Assembly (NCBI RefSeq): GCF_001542625.1
Contig: NZ_CP016279.1
Location: forward strand, 124,001 to 188,000
Length of the DNA: 64,000 nt
Origin: Streptomyces griseochromogenes
Lineage (GTDB): Bacteria > Actinomycetota > Actinomycetes > Streptomycetales > Streptomycetaceae
Reading direction: 5' to 3'
Part shown: positions 25,388 to 33,752 of the stretch, piece by piece
How positions within the stretch are numbered: position 1 is the first letter of the stretch
Layout: every line of letters starts with the position of its first letter
Position numbers and translations under genes: made by a program
The notes under the pieces: model-generated
Seen by the model: the letters and a program-made list of their open reading frames with translations, nothing else
What the model was told of the DNA's origin: nothing
The model's database searches: none

Positions 25388-26607
25388 GACACCCTCCCCA
25401 GAATGGTGATGACGTTGTTGCCGCCGAACGCGAACCCGTGGTTCTGCACGATGCCGAGCCGGGCCGCCCGCCCGCTGCCGGGCACGCAGTCGACCCCTTC
25501 GCCCAGCTCCGGGTCGGCGTCGGTGACGTTCGCCGTGGGCGGCAGGAAGTCCTGCTCCAGCGCCTTGCAGCAGGCGATGGCGCCGAAGCCGGAGGCGGCG
25601 CCCATGGTGTGGCCCAGCATCGACTTGATGGAGCTGATCGGCGGGATCCGCTCGCCGAACACCGCGCGGGCGGCGGCGACTTCGGTGGCGTCGTTGGTGG
25701 GTGTGCCGGTGCCGTGGGCGCAGATGTAGTCGATCTGCGACGGCTCGACCCCGGCCGCCTCGTGCGCGGCCCGGATGCACGCGGCGATGCTCGTGGCGTC
25801 CGGGTGCACCATGTGGGAGGCGTCGCAGTTGGCGGCGTACCCGAGGATCTCCGCGTAGATGCGCGCCCCCCGGGTCGTCGCGTGCTCGTACGTCTCCAGC
25901 ACCAGGACGGCGCCGCCCTCGCCGGTGACGATGCCGGAGCGGTCGGCCGCGAACGGCCGCGGCACGTCCTCGGCCATGGCGCCGAGTGCGTAGAACCCGG
26001 CGTGGGTCAGCCGGTTCACCGCGTCCGCGCCGCCCGCCAGCATCACCTCGGCCTCGCCGCTGCGGACCAGGTCGAAGGCGTAGCCGAGCGCGTAGTTGGA
26101 GGCGGAGCAGGCGGTCGGGATGGTCTGCGTCTCGCCGGTGAGCCGCAGTTCGGTGCTGACGGCGCTCGCGATCCGGGAGGCCGGGGTCTGCCCGGCCAGT
26201 TCCCCGTCGATCGTGTCGAGGCCGCCCGCCACCCACTGCGCGGCGAGGTCCTGGACGACCGCGGACTCGCCGCTGGTGGTGCCCATGATCGCGCCGGCCC
26301 GGGCCGCGTCCAGCTCGCCCTCGCCGATACCGGCGTCGGCGACGGCCAGCCGGGCGGCCGCGGCGGCCAGCAGACCGCTGCGGCCCCAGCGGGCCGGATC
26401 GAGCCGCTTGAGGTGGTCGGACGGTTCGAAGTCGAGCACCTGCCCGGCCTTGCGCCGGGGAAAGGCGCTCGCGTCGAAGCTCTCGATCGGCGTGGTGCCC
26501 ACCTCGCCCGCCCGGATCGCCGCGGCGAACACATCGGCACCGATACCGACGGGCGACACCGCGCCGAGACCCGTGATGACGACGCGGCGCATTCCCGGAT
26601 CAGCCAT
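25384..26607 (-). CDS. Beta-ketoacyl-ACP synthase (KS alpha subunit, FabF-like)
   Basis: 407 residues. The full catalytic triad is present: Cys167 in TACSAS, His298 in CAHGTGT and His333 in MLGHTMGAAS. The end GFAFGGNN is typical of KAS II. It carries out decarboxylative condensation of malonyl-ACP with the growing chain. ATG 26607 has AGGAG 7 nt upstream and overlaps the ACP stop by 8 nt; M6 at 26592 is a weaker alternative. The adjacent CLF and ACP make this the minimal type II PKS of the cluster rather than housekeeping FabF. Confidence 0.92.
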   Translation of the reverse strand: MADPGMRRVVITGLGAVSPVGIGADVFAAAIRAGEVGTTPIESFDASAFPRRKAGQVLDFEPSDHLKRLDPARWGRSGLLAAAAARLAVADAGIGEGELDAARAGAIMGTTSGESAVVQDLAAQWVAGGLDTIDGELAGQTPASRIASAVSTELRLTGETQTIPTACSASNYALGYAFDLVRSGEAEVMLAGGADAVNRLTHAGFYALGAMAEDVPRPFAADRSGIVTGEGGAVLVLETYEHATTRGARIYAEILGYAANCDASHMVHPDATSIAACIRAAHEAAGVEPSQIDYICAHGTGTPTNDATEVAAARAVFGERIPPISSIKSMLGHTMGAASGFGAIACCKALEQDFLPPTANVTDADPELGEGVDCVPGSGRAARLGIVQNHGFAFGGNNVITILGRVS

Positions 26608-26869
26608 CGGCGCGCTCCTGGGCGTGCTGAACGACCGCGTCCACCAGCAGACGCAGATTCAGGAGTTCCGCGAGCTCGGTCTTCGGAATGGAGACGCCGA
26701 GCTCCTTCTCGATTCGGGAGACGACGGTGATGAGCGAGAGCGAGTCGCTGTCGTAGTCGTCGATGAAATGCCCGTTGTCGGTGAGCTCGCCGTCCTCCAG
26801 CTCCAGTTCCTCGTTCACGATCTGGCTGACCTGAGCGTGGTAGTCGACGGCCACGGACTGCTGGGTCAT
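26600..26869 (-). CDS. Acyl carrier protein
   Basis: 89 residues from ATG 26869 with GAGGGA 5 nt upstream. Acidic four-helix protein; Ser43 in DSDSLSLITV is the phosphopantetheine site (DSL motif). It is first in the ACP-KS-CLF operon and divergent from the malonyltransferase gene. It carries malonyl and the growing chain; the PPTase at 11182 is a plausible activator. Confidence 0.93.
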   Translation of the reverse strand: MTQQSVAVDYHAQVSQIVNEELELEDGELTDNGHFIDDYDSDSLSLITVVSRIEKELGVSIPKTELAELLNLRLLVDAVVQHAQERADG

Positions 26870-27056
26870 GGTGTTCCCTCTTCTCGTCGGCGGGACGGAC
26901 GGAAAGGAACGTAAACAGTGGGGAGTTGCCCGAACAATGCCCCGAAAGTGGCAGAACTGGATTTCCTTTGCGCTTTTATTCGGGCTCGATCGCGTTTTCA
27001 AGAATGAATTCTAGGGTGGCTGCCGCAGAGTCGACGGAAGGTGGGGGAAAGCCGAT

Positions 27057-28013
27057 ATGAGCGGTCCGCGATTGGCACTGACGTTTCCCGGGCAGGGTGC
27101 GCAGGCGCCCGGCATGGGCCGCCCGTGGGCCGGGCGTCCCGGCTGGTTCCTGGCCGAGCGGGCGGCCGAGGTCACCGGGCGCGATGTGCCCGAGCTGCTG
27201 CTGCGCGCCGACGAGACCTGTCTGCGCCGCACCGACAACGCGCAGCTCGCCACGTTCGCGCTGGAGATGGTGATCCTGCACGAACTGCGCGAGGTGCTGC
27301 CGGCGGCCCGGCGCCCGCTGGTGTGCGCCGGCCACAGCCTCGGCGAGTACTCCGCGCTGGTGGCCTCCGGCATCCTGGCCTTCGACGCCGCGGTGCGCCT
27401 GGTCGCCGAGCGCGGAGCGGCGATGCGGGCGGCCTGCGCGGCCGAGCCCGGCACCATGGCGGTCGTCCTGGGCCTGCCCGCCGACGAGGTGGAGAAGGCG
27501 GCCGAGGCGGTGCGCGAGGAGGACGGCCAGGTCTGGGTGGCGAATGTGAACTCGCCCCAGCAGGCGGTCCTTTCGGGCACGGTGGAGGCCGTCGAGCGGT
27601 GCTCCGCGCTGCTCGCCGAGTCCGCGACCCGGATCGTCTCCATCCCGGTGGGCGGGGCGTTCCACACGCCCCTGATGGCCGCGGCCGCCACATCGTTCCG
27701 GACGACTCTGCTCGGCACCGGCTTCCGGGCCGGCAACGCCCCGGTCGTCGCCAACGTCGACGCCCGCCCGCACCGGGGCGGCGACGACTGGGCCGGGATC
27801 CTGGAGCGGCAGCTGACCGCTCCGGTGCGCTGGGCGGACGGGGTGCGCGCGATGGCCGACGACCTGTCCTGTGACCTGTTCGTGGAGATCGGCCCCGGCC
27901 GCACCCTGACGGGCCTGGCCCGCCGGATCAGCCCGCGCGTCTCCCGGCTGCGGGTGAGCGAGCCGGAACAGCTGCCGGCGGTGCCGGGCCCGGCGATGCG
28001 GAGCGTGGCATGA
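27057..28013 (+). CDS. fabD: Malonyl-CoA:ACP transacylase (FabD type)
   Basis: 318 residues. Active-site Ser94 in GHSLGE, catalytic His203 in GAFHTP, and the N-terminal FPGQGAQ motif. It loads malonyl units onto the ACP. A dedicated malonyltransferase within a type II cluster is less common, since most borrow the housekeeping FabD. ATG 27057 has GGGGGAAA upstream. It overlaps the following FAD enzyme gene by ATGA and is divergent from the ACP gene over 187 bp that must hold both promoters. Confidence 0.92.
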   Translation: MSGPRLALTFPGQGAQAPGMGRPWAGRPGWFLAERAAEVTGRDVPELLLRADETCLRRTDNAQLATFALEMVILHELREVLPAARRPLVCAGHSLGEYSALVASGILAFDAAVRLVAERGAAMRAACAAEPGTMAVVLGLPADEVEKAAEAVREEDGQVWVANVNSPQQAVLSGTVEAVERCSALLAESATRIVSIPVGGAFHTPLMAAAATSFRTTLLGTGFRAGNAPVVANVDARPHRGGDDWAGILERQLTAPVRWADGVRAMADDLSCDLFVEIGPGRTLTGLARRISPRVSRLRVSEPEQLPAVPGPAMRSVA

Positions 28014-29683
28014 GCGGGCGGACTCCCGGCCCGGACGACGGGGTGTGGGACGCGGTCGTCATCGGCTCCGGCATCGGCGGGCTGGTGTGCGCCGCCTACC
28101 TCGCGGTCGGCGGCAGACGGGTGCTGGTCGCCGAGCAGGCGGCGGTCGCCGGCGGCAACAGCCATGTCTTCCGCAGGCGCCGCTCCTACGAGTTCGACGT
28201 GGGCGTCCACTACCTCGGTGACTGCGGCCCGGACGGGGTGCTGCCCGCGATCCTGGACGGACTCGGCCTGCGCGAGCGGATCACCTACCGGCCGATGGAC
28301 CCGGACGGCTTCGACCGCGTCGAGATCCCCGGTGCCACCCTGGACGTACCGGCCGACTGGGCCGGCTACCGCAAGCGGCTCGCCGAACTGTGCCCCGGGG
28401 ACGCGGCCGGCATCGACGCCTTCGTCGACGTGATCGCCGGGCTCGGCGGCGAGCGGCGCGAGGCGATCCTGGCCGCCGAGGACGTACCGCTCGCCGAACT
28501 CCCCCGGCGGGCCCCGCACTCGGTCGCCTGGGGCCGTCGTACCCTCGCGGAACTGTTCGAGCACTGCGGCCTGTCCGCCCGCGCCCGCACCCTGCTCGCC
28601 GCGCAGTCCCCCAACTACGGCATGGCCCCCGACGAGGGCACCGTGGCGCTGCACGCCACCCTGATCGACCACTACATGCGCGGCGCCTCCTACCCGCAGG
28701 GCGGCGGGCAGATGCTCGCCGCCGGGCTGCTGGAGGTGCTCGGGGCACACGGCGGAGAGCTGCGTACCGGGGCGCGGGTGCGCCGGATCCTGGTGGACGG
28801 CGGCCGCGCCCGGGGTGTGGAGTTCGCCGACGGCACCCGGGCCACCGCCCCGGTCGTCGTCTCCAACGCCGACTACCGGCGCACCATGCTCGACCTGGTC
28901 GGGGCCGAGCGGCTGCCGCGCCGGCTCGCCGCCAAGACCCGAGACGCCCGGATGGCCCTGCCCTGGGCCACGGTCTACGTCGCCCTGTCCGAGGACATCG
29001 GCCGGCACGCCAATGTGTGGTGGTACCGGCACGACGACATCGAGCGGTACTACCGCACGCTGCGCGAAGGCCCGGCCACGGACACCACCGACTTCCTGTT
29101 CGTCTCCTTCGCCTCGGGCAAGGATCCGGTGACGCACCGCATCTGCCCGCCCGGCCACTCCAACTTCCAGCTGATGACGCTGTGCCCGCCCGGCGCCGGA
29201 CCCTGGGGCGTCGGCGCGGGCCCCGCGGACGGCGAGCGCTACCGCCGCAACCCGGACTACCTCGCCCGCAAGGCGCGGCTGACCGAGTCGGTGCTGGACG
29301 CGGCCGAGGAGGTGCTCGGCCCGTTCCGGGACAAGGTGACCCACGTGGAGACCGCGACCCCGCTCACCCAGGAGCGGTACACGCTCTCCACCGGGGGCAC
29401 CCCCTTCGGCCTGGCCCGGTGGGGCGCCACCGGGGCGCGCCCGGACACCGCGACCCTCATCGAGGGCCTGCACATCGCCGGCGCCAACACCCGCTACGGC
29501 AACGGCATCACCGGTGCGGCCGTCAGCGGCATCGCCTGCGCGGGCCAGATCCTCGGCCGCCGTCTGATGCACGAGGTGCACACGGGCGCCGTCCTCGGCG
29601 ATGCCTCGCTGCTGCCGGAGCGCGGCGCGCACTGGGATCCGCTGGAGGTGTCCTCGGGACGTCCGGGCCCGGCATGCGCCTGA
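28010..29683 (+). CDS. CrtI/phytoene-desaturase-like FAD oxidoreductase
   Basis: 557 residues. The N-terminal dinucleotide-binding motif is VVIGSGIGGLVCAAYLA (residues 16-32) with Glu at the end of beta-2 (VLVAEQAAVAGGN). The C-terminal FAD motif is GLHIAGANTRYGNGITGAAV. This is the phytoene desaturase/carotene isomerase family. No other carotenoid genes are present. A phytoene-dehydrogenase homologue is reported in skyllamycin-type cinnamoyl clusters, where it is proposed to help aromatise a polyene. A similar desaturase or isomerase step on the polyene product here is inference. Coupled to fabD by ATGA. Confidence 0.85.
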   Translation: MSGRTPGPDDGVWDAVVIGSGIGGLVCAAYLAVGGRRVLVAEQAAVAGGNSHVFRRRRSYEFDVGVHYLGDCGPDGVLPAILDGLGLRERITYRPMDPDGFDRVEIPGATLDVPADWAGYRKRLAELCPGDAAGIDAFVDVIAGLGGERREAILAAEDVPLAELPRRAPHSVAWGRRTLAELFEHCGLSARARTLLAAQSPNYGMAPDEGTVALHATLIDHYMRGASYPQGGGQMLAAGLLEVLGAHGGELRTGARVRRILVDGGRARGVEFADGTRATAPVVVSNADYRRTMLDLVGAERLPRRLAAKTRDARMALPWATVYVALSEDIGRHANVWWYRHDDIERYYRTLREGPATDTTDFLFVSFASGKDPVTHRICPPGHSNFQLMTLCPPGAGPWGVGAGPADGERYRRNPDYLARKARLTESVLDAAEEVLGPFRDKVTHVETATPLTQERYTLSTGGTPFGLARWGATGARPDTATLIEGLHIAGANTRYGNGITGAAVSGIACAGQILGRRLMHEVHTGAVLGDASLLPERGAHWDPLEVSSGRPGPACA

Positions 29684-30159
29684 CCTTCCACGAGCGGCGC
29701 GAGGCCGTCCTCGGGGCGGCCGTGACCGAGTTCGCCAGGGGCGGCCTGCACGGCACCGCGATGGACCGCATCGCGGAGCGGGCGGGCATCTCCCAGCCGT
29801 ACCTCTTCCGGCTGTTCCCCAACAAGCGGGCGCTGTTCGAGGCGGCCTTCGTACGGTCCTTCCGCCGCTCCGCCGAGCTGTACGCGCAGGCGGCCGGGGA
29901 CCTGCGCGGCGAGGCCGCCCTCGACGCCATGGCCCGCGCCCGTGAACGCCTCCTGGACGAGGGCGGCTTCCCGCAGCTGCGGCTGCACGCGGTCACGGCG
30001 GTCCTGCCGGCCGGGGACCCGGGCCTCACCACGTGCGTGCGGCGGTGCTGGTCCGAGCTGAGGACGACGATCGAGGAGCGCACGGGAGCGGCACCCGAGC
30101 GGGTGAGGGCGTTCCTCGCGGAGGAGCTGCTGCTCGTCGTGGAGCGGACGCTGGGGTGA
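29674..30159 (+). CDS. TetR-family regulator
   Basis: 161 residues from ATG 29674, overlapping the CrtI-like stop by 10 nt. The N-terminal HTH is AMDRIAERAGISQPYLFRLF, followed by PNKRALFEAAF. The ligand domain is short but complete. As the last gene of the fabD operon it is probably a cluster-situated repressor. It does not show the features I associate with gamma-butyrolactone receptors, so a link with the AfsA-like gene is uncertain. Confidence 0.88.
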   Translation: MRLTFHERREAVLGAAVTEFARGGLHGTAMDRIAERAGISQPYLFRLFPNKRALFEAAFVRSFRRSAELYAQAAGDLRGEAALDAMARARERLLDEGGFPQLRLHAVTAVLPAGDPGLTTCVRRCWSELRTTIEERTGAAPERVRAFLAEELLLVVERTLG

Positions 30160-30177
30160 GACCCCCTCACCCGGGCG

Positions 30178-30205
30178 GGCCCCGCGGCAGGACAGCCGCG
30201 GGGCC
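30178..30205 (+). terminator. Terminator hairpin after the TetR gene
   Basis: GGCCCCGCGG / CCGCGGGGCC, a 10-bp stem with an 8-nt loop, 19 nt past the TetR stop. It marks the right edge of the cluster operon. Confidence 0.75.
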
Positions 30206-30223
30206 GCGTGATCCGCTGGAGGC

Positions 30224-31270
30224 GTGCAGCTGCTGCCCGAGCCCGTCCGCCGCGTCGCCGCCTGGTGCGTCGTGCTGCTGCTCGTCGCCGGGGTCGGCTG
30301 GGTCGGGGTGCGGCTGTGCGCGGAGTTCCGTACCGCCGTCACCCCGGTGCTGCTCGCGCTGCTCGGGACCGCGTTGCTCGGCCCGCTGTACCGCAGTCTG
30401 GTGACGGCGGGCGTGCGGCGCTCGCTCGCGGCCGGGCTGACCTGTGTGGCCGTCGTGGCCGTCGTCGGCGGTGCCGTCTACATCGTCGTCGCCGCCCTGA
30501 TCGACACCGGGGACCAGATCACCGCCTCGCTCCGGGACGCCGCCAAGTCCGTCGCCCGGCACTTCGGGGCCGCCGGAACCGGGCTCGACGACCTCGCCGC
30601 CAACGCGCGCACGCTGCTGAGCAGGTTCGGCGGGACCGCCGCGTCCAACGTCATCAGCGGGGTCAGCGTGGTCGGCGAGTCGATCGCGATGGCCGTGCTC
30701 GCGCTGCTGCTCGTCTTCTTCTTCCTGCGCGATTCCCACCGGGTGGTCGAGAGCCTGCGCGCCGCCGCCCCCGGCAACACCGCCGACACCCTGGAGGCCA
30801 TGGCACGGCGAGCCTACGAGGCCGTCGAGGGGTTCATGCGCGGTACGACGCTCATCGCCCTCATCGACGCCACCTGCATCGGTCTCGGCCTGCTGATCCT
30901 CAGGGTGCCCGGCGCGGTCGGCCTCGCCGCCCTCGTCTTCGTCACCGCCTACATCCCCTACCTCGGCGCCTTCCTGTCCGGCGCGGTGTCCGTGCTGGTC
31001 GCCCTCGCCGACCGAGGTTTCGTCATCGCGCTGTGGGCGCTCGGGGTGGTGCTGGCCGTACAGGTGCTGGAGGGGCATGTGCTGCAGCCGGCCATCCAGA
31101 GCCGGACGGTGCAGATGCATCCCGCGGTGGTGATGCTGACGATCACCGCCGGGGCGTCCGTCGCGGGCATCCTCGGCATGCTGCTCGCCGTACCGCTGAC
31201 CGCCGCCGCCTTCGCCGTCGTCCACGAACTGCGGGTGCGCCACGGGGCACCCGCGCCGTCGGACTCATAG
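30224..31270 (+). CDS. AI-2E family (PerM-like) transporter
   Basis: 348 residues from GTG 30224 (CTGGAGG upstream). About eight helices in the PF01594 pattern: an N-terminal pair, a periplasmic-type amphipathic segment (residues 90-145), then VFFFLRDSHRVVE, AYIPYLGAFLSG and EGHVLQPAIQSRTVQMHP, which are hallmarks of the family. Members export diverse small molecules or ions; AI-2 transport is not established for Streptomyces. It lies just outside the polyketide operon and converges on the phosphatase gene across a polypyrimidine tract. Confidence 0.88.
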   Translation: MQLLPEPVRRVAAWCVVLLLVAGVGWVGVRLCAEFRTAVTPVLLALLGTALLGPLYRSLVTAGVRRSLAAGLTCVAVVAVVGGAVYIVVAALIDTGDQITASLRDAAKSVARHFGAAGTGLDDLAANARTLLSRFGGTAASNVISGVSVVGESIAMAVLALLLVFFFLRDSHRVVESLRAAAPGNTADTLEAMARRAYEAVEGFMRGTTLIALIDATCIGLGLLILRVPGAVGLAALVFVTAYIPYLGAFLSGAVSVLVALADRGFVIALWALGVVLAVQVLEGHVLQPAIQSRTVQMHPAVVMLTITAGASVAGILGMLLAVPLTAAAFAVVHELRVRHGAPAPSDS

Positions 31271-31281
31271 CCCGCTCTCCG

Positions 31282-31322
31282 CCCCCCTTTTCGGCCCCCC
31301 TTTTCGCCCCCCTTCCGCCCCC
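31282..31322 (-). repeat. G-tract repeat with G-quadruplex potential between convergent genes
   Basis: Runs of C on the plus strand at 31282-31287, 31295-31300, 31307-31312 and 31318-31322, separated by 5-7 nt (repeating CCCCCCTTTTCG). The minus strand therefore has four runs of five or six G with short loops. No other palindromic terminator is seen between these convergent genes. Confidence 0.6.
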
Positions 31323-31351
31323 TTTCACGCTCGTCTCGCACTCATCTCGCG

Positions 31352-33532
31352 CTACGGTCCGGCGCGGGTCCCGTCGCACTCGTAGAGCTCGAACCAGATG
31401 CTCTTGCCCTCGCCCCGTGGCTGCACCCCCCACTCGTCCGCGAGCAGCTCGATCAGCACCAGGCCGCGGCCGGAGGAGGCCAGCTCACCGGGGCGGCGCT
31501 TGTGCGGGAACTCGTCGCCCGCGTCCGTGACCTCCACCCGCAGCAGACGTCCGCCCGGCTCCCCGGTGACCTCGGCGAGCAGCAGCGCGTCGGCGTCGGT
31601 GTGGACGAGGACATTGGTGACCATCTCCGAGACCAGCAGCACCGCCGCGTCCACCTGCTCGGCGCCGGCCCAGTCGTGCAGCAGCTCGCGCAGGTGCCGG
31701 CGGGCCTCGGCGATCCGCTCGGGCTCGTCCTGCGCGACCGACAGCAGGGTGCGCCGCACCCGCGGCCGTACCGTCACGGTGCCGCCGGGGCCGCGCTCCT
31801 CCCCGGACCGGAACAGCAGCAGGACCGCCATGTCGTCCTCGCGGCGGTCGGCCAGCGGGCCGGTGGTGTGGTGCGAGGACGGCCCGTGCACGCCCTGCAC
31901 CAGCGCGTCGGCCAGCATCTCCAGGCCGCGCCCGGGATCGGGATCGGCCGCGCGGGCGTCGAAGCCCTCCAGGATCCCGCGCAGGCGCCGCCAGCCGCTC
32001 TCCCTGTCGTGGCCGCCGGTCTCGAGCAGGCCGTCGGTGCACAGCACCATGGTCTCGCCGGGCTCCAGCGCGAACCGGGCCGTCGGATAGTCGGCGTCCG
32101 GGTCGACGCCCAGCGGCAGCCCGCCCGCGACCGGCCGCGTCAGCACCGTCCCGTCGGCCATGCGGATCGCCGGGTCCGGGTGTCCGGCGCGGGCGATCTC
32201 CAGCAGTCCGGTCGCCGGATCCGCCTCCGCGTACAGACAGGTCGCGAAGCGCAGGTCGCTCAGGTGCTCGTCGTGGGTGACGCCGTGCAGGAAGCGGGAG
32301 GCCCGGGAGAGCACGGCGTCCGGGCGGTGGCCCTCGCAGGCGTAGGCGCGCAGCGCGATGCGGAGCTGGCCCATCAGGCCCGCCGCGCGTGCGTCGTGAC
32401 CCTGGACGTCCCCGATGACCAGCGCGAATCTGCCTCCCCCTGACTCCGTCCTGGAGGTGCCCCCGGGCAGCGGTATCAGGTCGTACCAGTCCCCGCCGGT
32501 CTGCGGCCCGCCGCCGGTCGGGACGTAGCGGGCGGCCACCCTCATCCCGGGGATCTCCGGGATGGGCGAGGGCGGCATGGAGTGCTGCGGGCCCTCCGCC
32601 GGCTCCCGCTGGGAGCCTGCGGCGCCGGCCCGGGACAGGGCCTGGGCGAGCATCCGGGCGACCGTCGTCAGGACCGCGCGTTCGTCGGGGGTGAAGGCCA
32701 CGGGATGGGTGAAGGCCGCCATCCAGGCGCCCAGCGTGCGCCCGGCCGCCGTCAGCGGCAGGAACGCCCAGGAACGGCGGCCGAAGCGCTCGGCCAGCGG
32801 CCAGGTGACCGGGTAGCGGGATTTGTACCCCTCCGGGGAGGAGAGATAGACCGCCTGGCCGGTGCGGACGACCTCGGCGGCCGGATAGTCCGTGGTCAGC
32901 GGCATGTGGGAGAAGGGGCCGTCGTCTCCGGGCTGGTGCCCGTGGTGGCCGATGATCGTCAGCCGGTCGCCCCTGACGCCGAACACCGCGAGCCCGTCCG
33001 GAGAGAACCCGGGCATGGACAGCCCGGCGGCGACCCGCAGCACCTCCGCGGTCGACCGCGCCTGCGCCAGCGCCCGGCCCGCGTCCAGCAGGAACGCCTC
33101 CCGGGAGCGCCGCCAGTCCCCGGTGACCGCGCCGCGGGCCGCCACTGTGTGCGGCGTCGGCTCGGCGATCTCCTGGAGGGTGCCGGTCAGGTCGTACGAC
33201 TGCCGCTCGGGGTCGTAGGACGGCTTCGAGCGGCTGCGTACGACCCGTACGACGCGCCCCTGCTCGTCCATGATCCGTATGCGCACCTCGGCGAGCGTGC
33301 CCTGGGCGACCGCGAGCCGGACGACCCCGGTGATCTCGTTCCAGTCGACCGGATGAATACGGGCGCGGGTCTGTTCCTGGGTGAGGGTGGCCGGCTCGGC
33401 GGGCAGCCCGAGCAGACGCGCCGCCTCCGCGTCGACACCGACCAGGCCGGTGGCCGTGTCCCAGTGCCAAAGCCCGGTCGCGAGGGCGGAGAGGACGTCA
33501 CCCACGGACGGCGGGGGCTCGCCTGTGCGCAT
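31352..33532 (-). CDS. SpoIIE-type PP2C phosphatase with PAS, GAF and HATPase domains
   Basis: 726 residues. Order: PAS-like (residues 15-120), GAF (about 150-290), SpoIIE/PP2C phosphatase (about 320-570; GGDWYDLIPL, IGDVQGHDARAAG, LCTDGLLETGG, RREDDMAVLLL give the Mg-binding Asp residues), then an anti-sigma-like HATPase_c domain (600-720; VSEMVTNVLVH, GRGLVLIELLADEW). Such multidomain proteins control sigma factors through partner switching with antagonist proteins. No partner gene is adjacent. ATG at 33532; soluble, no membrane helices. Confidence 0.9.
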   Translation of the reverse strand: MRTGEPPPSVGDVLSALATGLWHWDTATGLVGVDAEAARLLGLPAEPATLTQEQTRARIHPVDWNEITGVVRLAVAQGTLAEVRIRIMDEQGRVVRVVRSRSKPSYDPERQSYDLTGTLQEIAEPTPHTVAARGAVTGDWRRSREAFLLDAGRALAQARSTAEVLRVAAGLSMPGFSPDGLAVFGVRGDRLTIIGHHGHQPGDDGPFSHMPLTTDYPAAEVVRTGQAVYLSSPEGYKSRYPVTWPLAERFGRRSWAFLPLTAAGRTLGAWMAAFTHPVAFTPDERAVLTTVARMLAQALSRAGAAGSQREPAEGPQHSMPPSPIPEIPGMRVAARYVPTGGGPQTGGDWYDLIPLPGGTSRTESGGGRFALVIGDVQGHDARAAGLMGQLRIALRAYACEGHRPDAVLSRASRFLHGVTHDEHLSDLRFATCLYAEADPATGLLEIARAGHPDPAIRMADGTVLTRPVAGGLPLGVDPDADYPTARFALEPGETMVLCTDGLLETGGHDRESGWRRLRGILEGFDARAADPDPGRGLEMLADALVQGVHGPSSHHTTGPLADRREDDMAVLLLFRSGEERGPGGTVTVRPRVRRTLLSVAQDEPERIAEARRHLRELLHDWAGAEQVDAAVLLVSEMVTNVLVHTDADALLLAEVTGEPGGRLLRVEVTDAGDEFPHKRRPGELASSGRGLVLIELLADEWGVQPRGEGKSIWFELYECDGTRAGP

Positions 33533-33752
33533 TGCCCCAATTTAGGAAGAGCTTTGCGATAAGTGCCATTGTAAGAACGTCCGATTGGCGCGCATCACTT
33601 TTGGAGGTGCCACCGAGAGCCGGCGGAGGAAATGGTGGGGAGCCGATCTTGGCCTGCCCGGTACCCTTGATGGGTCCGGGCCCCGTGCCCGGCCCCCGCC
33701 GAGGCGGCAGCCCCGGCACTCATCACCCCACCACGAAGGACGATGAACGACG

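Noticed and set aside
27011..29632. An 873-codon minus-strand frame opposite fabD and the CrtI-like gene
   Set aside because: The plus-strand genes have intact catalytic motifs and coupled starts; the minus frame is an artefact of high GC.
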